Origin: Gracilaria domingensis
Taxonomy: Eukaryota; Rhodophyta; Florideophyceae; Gracilariales; Gracilariaceae
Assembly (NCBI GenBank): GCA_022539475.1
Contig: VCMS01000071.1
Span: 62,001 to 126,000 of the forward strand
DNA: 64,000 bases
Direction of reading: 5' to 3'
Shown: one piece after another, positions 60,541 to 64,000 of the stretch
Layout: every line of letters starts with the position of its first letter
How positions within the stretch are numbered: position 1 is the stretch's first letter
Position numbers and translations under genes: made by a program
The notes under the pieces: generated by a model
Database searches by the model: none
The model's input: only the letters and a program-made list of their open reading frames with translations
Told to the model about the DNA's origin: nothing

Positions 60541-62502
60541 ATGGCGTCCACATGGTACTCTCGAGGAGGGCCTGGCTCTCCTGATTCTGGTCTGATTTCC
60601 TTCGATGGTTCTGCCGTCGACGTAAGGAAGTTTCTGTTTTACTTTGAGAATGTCGCTACCCCCAACGAAGAGGATAGTGTTCGGGCTATGAAGTTGCTCG
60701 GCTATCTTGAGGGTGAAGCGTTTGACTTCTACTATGACAACTATGCTGTTGATGGCTCTCTTTCAATTGAAGCAAAGGACTATCAGAATGTGAAGCTTGC
60801 TTTGATCGAACGTTTCGGTGCAATCGAGGAACCGGCGGAGAGGATTCGCCGGGCAGTTTCGGCACGTTTAGATTACGTCGATCTGCTAGAGTCCCTGAAG
60901 AAGATGGACTCTTTCTTCGATCAGGCAGGTTTTAACTCGAAAGCTAAGTTCGGGTTACTACGAAACGCTGTCATGGAGTTTGCAGATCTTGCGCAGTTTG
61001 TCATATTCCGTGGAGCAGATGACTATGAATCCTTGAAGGTCCTCGTTAAGGACTTTGTTGGCGGAAAGAAAGCTCTCGGGTCGTATGGTACCCTTAACGC
61101 TTTCCCACCGGCAAAGCACATTCTTCAACGTGCTAAGGAGCCCGCTCGTCCAAGTCCGCTGGAGTCGAAAGTGGATCACATGGCTGACCAGATGGCACAG
61201 TTGCACCTCCTAGTGAAGAAGACTCAGAGCGCTGCGACTGCCACCGGACGTCAGGATACGGAAAAAATTTGTTCGTATTGCAGCCAACCCGGTCACTTTG
61301 CGGCACGTTGTGAGCTTAATCCACATCGAGGCACACGATGTGGTAATTGTGGCAAGTTAGGTCACTCTACAGCTACGTGCTGGAGGAAGAATAACACCGA
61401 TGTTGTGCGAAAAGTTGCATTTGAAGGTGTGAAATCCGAATCAGAGAGAGAGAGGTTGCTGAGTGAGAAACGAGGTTCCCAGAACACAGATGGGAACCAA
61501 GTCTCAGTTGTGATTGCTGACCCTCTAGATGATGAAGATCCCGTTACAACCGCAAAAAGAGACGCAGAAGGGGAGCCTCTGCCCAAGCAACCACGAACTG
61601 GCCCTCTCTCAGGGATTTCCCCCGTAATGTTTCCCGAATCCCACACCACCAGGACTGCTTCTCAGCAAGCCAAAAACCCTCCCAAGAAGTCGACAAGGAC
61701 TAGGAAGGGCACTGGGAAGAAGTCTAAGGGGAAGTCCCGGAGACTGAAGATCCAAGAACACGTTGGGAAATATAACATTTACGAAGAATTGGCGAGAGCC
61801 CCTTCTGGCATCACTTTTGGTCAACTAGTCCGCGGTGATGCGGACGAGGCCAAGAAAGACATTCGGCGCATTCTTTCCGGAGGTTTTTCGTCAAGGCGTG
61901 TCAGTTACGCTCATACTCATTCACTCCCTCAGACTCTCAAAGTGGTGAATGTTACTGTCTATGGCACTAGTTCCCAGGCGCTGCTGAACTCCGGTGCTCT
62001 CCCTAATCTTATGTCTATTGCGTTATGCAACCGGTTATCGTTGGAGATGAAACCGTCGAGTAGGAGGATTGTCGTTGCCGACGGAACCAAATCCTTAGTT
62101 CGCGGAAGCCTGCACGATGTTCCCCTCGAGTTTGGTTCTCTCCGCGTCCCGTTGAATTTCCTGGTCGTTGAGAAGCCTCCCTTCAATGTGATCGTTGGCT
62201 GTCCTGCTCTTGAGTCACTCCAAGCCTGCTTAGACCTCGGTACTCAGCAAGTTTCTATGCAATTTGACGGCGCATCTGTTGTTTTGCCTCTCGACTACCA
62301 TCGCCCTACTGTAGTGTTCGACAAAGAGAATGAACACACCGACAGTGAGGATTTCACTTCCGCTTCAGAGTCGTTCTTCTCTGAGAGTTCAGAGAGCGAC
62401 GACGATGGATACGCGATCGCTTTCTCGAAGGGAAAAGTTGACACGTCGGTATATGCTTTGAATACTATGAATGAAGAACAAGACTCCTTACAACCACTCT
62501 AA
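60541..62502 (+). CDS. Retrotransposon gag-protease (two CCHC knuckles; protease Asp replaced)
   Basis: A 653-residue frame from the ATG at 60541. The capsid-like retrotransposon gag domain (AMKLLGYLEGEAFDFYYDNY) comes first, then two CCHC zinc knuckles. These are CSYCSQPGHFAARC from residue 244 and CGNCGKLGHSTATC from residue 267. A Lys-rich stretch and a retropepsin-like domain (about 470-570) follow. The active-site motif reads LLNSGALPN at 61981-62007: Asn483 stands where catalytic Asp is expected (GAC to AAC would be a single change). The flap and second strand (VADGTKSLVRG, FNVIVGCPALESL) are present. A TAA ends the frame at 62500-62502, though the same frame continues as the next segment. 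Confidence 0.85.
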   Translation: MASTWYSRGGPGSPDSGLISFDGSAVDVRKFLFYFENVATPNEEDSVRAMKLLGYLEGEAFDFYYDNYAVDGSLSIEAKDYQNVKLALIERFGAIEEPAERIRRAVSARLDYVDLLESLKKMDSFFDQAGFNSKAKFGLLRNAVMEFADLAQFVIFRGADDYESLKVLVKDFVGGKKALGSYGTLNAFPPAKHILQRAKEPARPSPLESKVDHMADQMAQLHLLVKKTQSAATATGRQDTEKICSYCSQPGHFAARCELNPHRGTRCGNCGKLGHSTATCWRKNNTDVVRKVAFEGVKSESERERLLSEKRGSQNTDGNQVSVVIADPLDDEDPVTTAKRDAEGEPLPKQPRTGPLSGISPVMFPESHTTRTASQQAKNPPKKSTRTRKGTGKKSKGKSRRLKIQEHVGKYNIYEELARAPSGITFGQLVRGDADEAKKDIRRILSGGFSSRRVSYAHTHSLPQTLKVVNVTVYGTSSQALLNSGALPNLMSIALCNRLSLEMKPSSRRIVVADGTKSLVRGSLHDVPLEFGSLRVPLNFLVVEKPPFNVIVGCPALESLQACLDLGTQQVSMQFDGASVVLPLDYHRPTVVFDKENEHTDSEDFTSASESFFSESSESDDDGYAIAFSKGKVDTSVYALNTMNEEQDSLQPL

Positions 62503-64000
62503 GAGGAATCCGTGAACGAACTGGAGAATATTGGTGCTACGAGTCTCGATCAGGAAAGCCCCTCCCCTGCTGATCCTCAGGATTTGGAGGAAGGTATGAG
62601 ACAATTGAATGTGAATGATGTTGAACCGGAACTTGCTATTACTACTCCTCACGCCCCTGGGGAAGCAAATAGAGAATTTGAGAACGATGAAGAATCGGAG
62701 GAAAGCGCAGACGACAACGACTCCGAAGGTTCTCCATCGGATGGAGGGCACGAACGCGATCTCGTTGTCCCAGTCAGGGATGACTTTGTTCTTCTACGAG
62801 CCGAAGATGTGAGACGACAGCCTGATTATCTTATCTTTCGAGTCTACCGTCGTTATCCTCAGCCACCGGACAGAGAACAACTTCATCCACACATCTCTGA
62901 ACTTCCGTACGGAGAAATGGGTGTCCTAGAGCTGGACAACAGCTCCGAACCAGTAGTTCGTTTCGGAGTAGGCTGGCCTATACCTGCACCGGCTGATGAA
63001 GAACGCTTCGCGGTTCCATCGCAAAGTGAAGCTCATGAAGACCATGTGATGGTTATAAGTCTTGATAACAGTAACGATGAGGCCGATAACCAACTGAGCG
63101 GTTTAGCTGAGCCGAATGACGATCAGCACCACTCGGTCTATCACGCCGCGAATCCCTCGTCTTTTCAGAGTTCCATGACAGACACTAGCCTTCAACCACC
63201 TGATTCCCCCTTTTGTCATCTGACAATAATGGAGAAGGTGAAGAGAGGAACTCTGGAAGGGACGACGAAGAAGATGAAGATTGTGTAGAAGTAGAAGCAG
63301 AAGTTCATGAAGCAGAAGTAGAAGTAGAAGAGGAAGTGGTGAATAATGGAAATGAAGATGATCATGAAGAAGATGAAGATGGTTCCTCACCAGAAGAATT
63401 CGAGCTGTCTGGTACTCCTCTCTACCGCGACCGTGTCCTCACCATCCCGATTACGGACGAGGTCACTTTGCTACCACCTGAAGAAGGGGAACTTATCAGC
63501 GACTTTCTTTTGGTTCGTGTCCAGATTCGGTACCCTGTACCCACTCCAGCGCACCACCCTCACCTCGGCGTGCACAACATGCCTTTCGGTCGTACCGGGC
63601 TACTGGAGGAGGATGACGACGGCCGCTACGTGATTGCTTTCGAGGAAGAGCTTCCTCAAGAAGAGTTGTCGACGCAGGTGCCCCCACCACCTGTTAGAGA
63701 GTTGGAAGATCAACCCGACCCCTCGCAAACAGAGCCGCGTACCACTGGCTCTGGTGAAGGACACTCTACTTCACGTGATAGTGAGCCGAAGGTTGCGTGT
63801 CCCGCTCCTGAGATCGAATACTCCCTGTTAGATCCTGTCGCGTTTGATGGCAAGGGTCGTATACTGGATCGAAGAGATTACCCTCCTGACACGAGTCACG
63901 AAGAAGTCATCCTCAAAAGGCTTTCACACTTGCCCAGCGGGGAGCAACAGGAACTACTTCGTGTTTTACTTGACCTTGGGGTGGTCGCCTGGTCTTTGTA
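62503..64000 (+). CDS. Retrotransposon polyprotein continuation: duplicated spacer domain and start of reverse transcriptase
   Basis: After the TAA the gag frame stays open to 63288. Coding character then moves to the -1 frame at about 63205-63220, across a C5T4 run, and runs open to the window edge. The end reads HLPSGEQQELLRVLLDLGVV, the usual entry of gypsy reverse transcriptase ('S.eqr..l..lL..f'). Between protease and RT lie two copies of a ~60-residue unit (about 62779-62986 and 63459-63657). They share LL..E, the (R)V..RYP.P block, HPH, P.G..G.LE.D and a final F...P. Acidic linkers surround them. The stop and frame change mark either decay or recoding; I do not reconstruct an intact protein. 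Confidence 0.7.

Larger units (their letters stand above)
59780..64000 (+). mobile_element. Ty3/gypsy-type LTR retrotransposon, 5' part (continues beyond the window)
   Basis: Defined by gag with zinc knuckles, a retropepsin-like domain and the start of the reverse-transcriptase region at the right edge. A TATA-like ATATAAAC at about 59838 and a pyrimidine-rich stretch suggest that 59780-60225 is LTR or leader. A TGGTATCGACGACAGGATCG stretch at about 60226-60245 resembles a tRNA primer-binding site, but the base before it does not give the usual CA end of an LTR. The 3' LTR is outside the window, so the limits are approximate. Confidence 0.78.

Overview
The window is nuclear DNA from a photosynthetic eukaryote, most likely a red alga. 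This is an inference. It rests on a plastid-type glucose-6-phosphate dehydrogenase and a Rubisco-methyltransferase-like SET protein, both with single (not bipartite) transit peptides that start Met-Ala-Phe or Met-Ser-Ala-Phe. It also rests on dense genes on both strands, mostly one-exon genes in the left and centre, and very short introns (32-94 nt) where introns occur. I cannot name a species. Exon models use GT-AG rules plus frame continuity only; no transcript evidence was available.

Layout. 0.1-3.0 kb: a membrane-anchored RBR ubiquitin ligase and an RHD3-like GTPase, convergent. 3.2-10.9 kb: repeat-rich DNA with two copies of one repeat family, whose central ~790 bp is almost identical in both copies while its flanks have diverged, plus a decayed amine-oxidase-like gene. 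11-33 kb: a compact housekeeping block holding G6PD, eIF3f, mitochondrial ATP synthase delta, Hub1/UBL5, proteasome alpha-6 type subunit, an HVA22/REEP-like membrane protein, a long SNF1-related kinase, a DCAF7/TTG1 WD40 protein, an AVL9 DENN protein, Nup93 and a SET methyltransferase. 33-39.5 kb: an extremely GC-rich island carrying a PIAS/SIZ SUMO ligase and a proline-rich helical-repeat protein, with long trinucleotide, (GC)n and poly-C tracts. 41-43.5 kb: a full-length hAT transposase. 44-56 kb: less conserved genes with many tiny introns. These include a DUF1640/MCUR1-like mitochondrial protein, a chymotrypsin-fold protease with Cys in the nucleophile position, a Nup188/192-like nucleoporin and several unknowns. 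57.7-58.2 kb: a striking cluster of consecutive hairpins with an 87-bp tandem period. 58.4-59.5 kb: two small similar genes in tandem. From about 59.8 kb to the right edge: a Ty3/gypsy-type LTR retrotransposon (gag, zinc knuckles, altered protease, start of reverse transcriptase).

The genes share no operon logic. Several pairs are divergent with 0.25-0.6 kb shared promoters: eIF3f/ATP synthase delta, Hub1/proteasome, REEP-like/kinase and AVL9/Nup93. Two nuclear-pore genes (Nup93 and the Nup188/192-like gene) lie about 22 kb apart.
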